Shown: piece by piece, positions 10,887-11,446 of the stretch | Layout of the letters: the number at the start of each line of letters is the position of its first letter | How positions within the stretch are numbered: the first letter of the stretch is position 1 | Origin: Patescibacteria group bacterium | Lineage (GTDB): Bacteria; Patescibacteriota; Microgenomatia; UBA10105 | Direction of reading: 5' to 3' | NCBI GenBank assembly: GCA_003524845.1 | Contig: DQGR01000058.1 | Location: 982-12,427, forward strand | DNA: 11,446 bases | Notes under the pieces: generated by a model | Told to the model about the DNA's origin: nothing | The model's input: only the letters and a program-made list of their open reading frames with translations | The model's database searches: none | Position numbers and translations under genes: made by a program

Positions 10887-11446
10887 ATGAAACAGATTGG
10901 AATGTTCGTTTTGGTTGCCATTCTATTGGTAACCATAATGTCCGTCTCCTTTGCCCAGGGTGAACAACCCAAGGGTACTGGAATGGATGTCACCCCCGCC
11001 GCCGAAAGCGCCAGTCCAAAAACTGGCAACATCGGTGACTACCAACCGACCACGCAAGCACACGCCGCTCCACAAGCCCGCGAAGCTCCTCAACCCACGG
11101 CTACAGGTGAAAAGGGTGAAACCGGTGCGCCTGGCCGCGATGGCAAGAGTTTCGTCTACCGGACGCGGGTTGAAACCAGGACGGTAGCCGGACACCAAGG
11201 CCACAAGCATCCCTACCAGCACATTAAAAGCTGGAATCCGGCTTCTCGTTCCTATGTCGATGCCAAGATTACGCAAGCAAAGCTTGGCTCGAATGAGACC
11301 GCTCACCGCGACTGGAGCTGGCTCTGGTGGCTGCTGGCCATCATTGGCCTGCTCGGATTGATCTGGGCCCTGATTAATGGGTTCGGCTATCTCTGGCAGC
11401 GCTTCGTTGGCTGGCTACGCCAAGTAATCGGAAGCAGTGAGAAACC
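10887..11446 (+). CDS. secreted/membrane protein with short collagen-like segment (partial)
   Basis: An open frame of 186 codons that runs off the window end. The ATG lies nine bases after AAGGAGG. Residues 1-24 form a signal peptide (MKQIGMFVLVAILLVTIMSV, cleavage near FAQ). A Pro/Ala/Thr-rich linker follows, then five Gly-X-Y triplets (GEKGETGAPGRDGKS), then a charged His-containing region (GHQGHKHPYQHIKSW), then one hydrophobic Trp-rich segment (WSWLWWLLAIIGLLGLIWAL) and a basic cytoplasmic-side tail. This suggests an exported domain anchored by a C-terminal membrane helix. Codons are richer in G+C than in the preceding gene. Function is unknown; a surface or structural role is an inference. 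Confidence 0.75.
   Translation, partial: MKQIGMFVLVAILLVTIMSVSFAQGEQPKGTGMDVTPAAESASPKTGNIGDYQPTTQAHAAPQAREAPQPTATGEKGETGAPGRDGKSFVYRTRVETRTVAGHQGHKHPYQHIKSWNPASRSYVDAKITQAKLGSNETAHRDWSWLWWLLAIIGLLGLIWALINGFGYLWQRFVGWLRQVIGSSEK

Noticed and set aside
10951..11306. Alternative-frame and opposite-strand open frames over the collagen-like gene.
   Set aside because: They lack SD sequences and sensible protein features; the frame from 10887 has a signal peptide, Gly-X-Y triplets and a membrane helix.

Overview
The window looks like a piece of a small-genome Candidate Phyla Radiation (Patescibacteria) bacterium, probably of Parcubacteria type. The reasons are a PaaX/Cas2-like regulator, a valyl-tRNA synthetase (ValRS) without the usual bacterial C-terminal coiled coil, a very large VirB6/TrbL-like membrane protein, short AT-rich intergenic regions, and in-frame palindromic and heptamer repeats inside genes. 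The lineage is an inference from gene character; no marker gene here proves it. UGA reads as a stop throughout, so the standard bacterial code fits.

Layout: (1) 1-736 holds a PaaX/Cas2-like gene with a hairpin leader, flanked by an exact 27-bp direct repeat. (2) 738-1602 holds two small minus-strand genes, each with its own sigma70-type promoter and intrinsic terminator: an orphan 83-aa protein and a 126-aa receiver-like protein. (3) 1608-2712 is a complete IS481-like element with inverted repeats and a 5-bp target duplication. Its transposase has no stop codon of its own and ends in flanking DNA, inside the neighbour's -35 box. (4) 2720-5697 is a valS-TPR operon. Its leader is three tandem 44-bp double-hairpin units, the last holding the Shine-Dalgarno (SD) sequence in a loop directly before the valS ATG. 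valS carries five in-frame repeat insertions. (5) 5718-10651 is a 1592-aa multi-spanning membrane protein with a UUG start and a hairpin-rich leader made of repetitive DNA. It is probably a type IV secretion or pilus-like channel component. (6) 10660-11446 has a near-consensus promoter, a leader of about 190 nt, and a secreted or membrane-anchored protein with a short collagen-like stretch, cut by the window end.

The most unusual feature is the double-hairpin leader family. It occurs at the PaaX-like gene and in three tandem copies at valS, with compensatory changes in the stems, SD bases in the terminal loop, and a stem that ends on the base before the AUG in both genes. Second is a pair of about 85-bp elements inside valS that share outer arms while their inner hairpins have different but still complementary stems. 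Both suggest selection on RNA or DNA structure. No complete defence system, CRISPR array or RNA gene was found.
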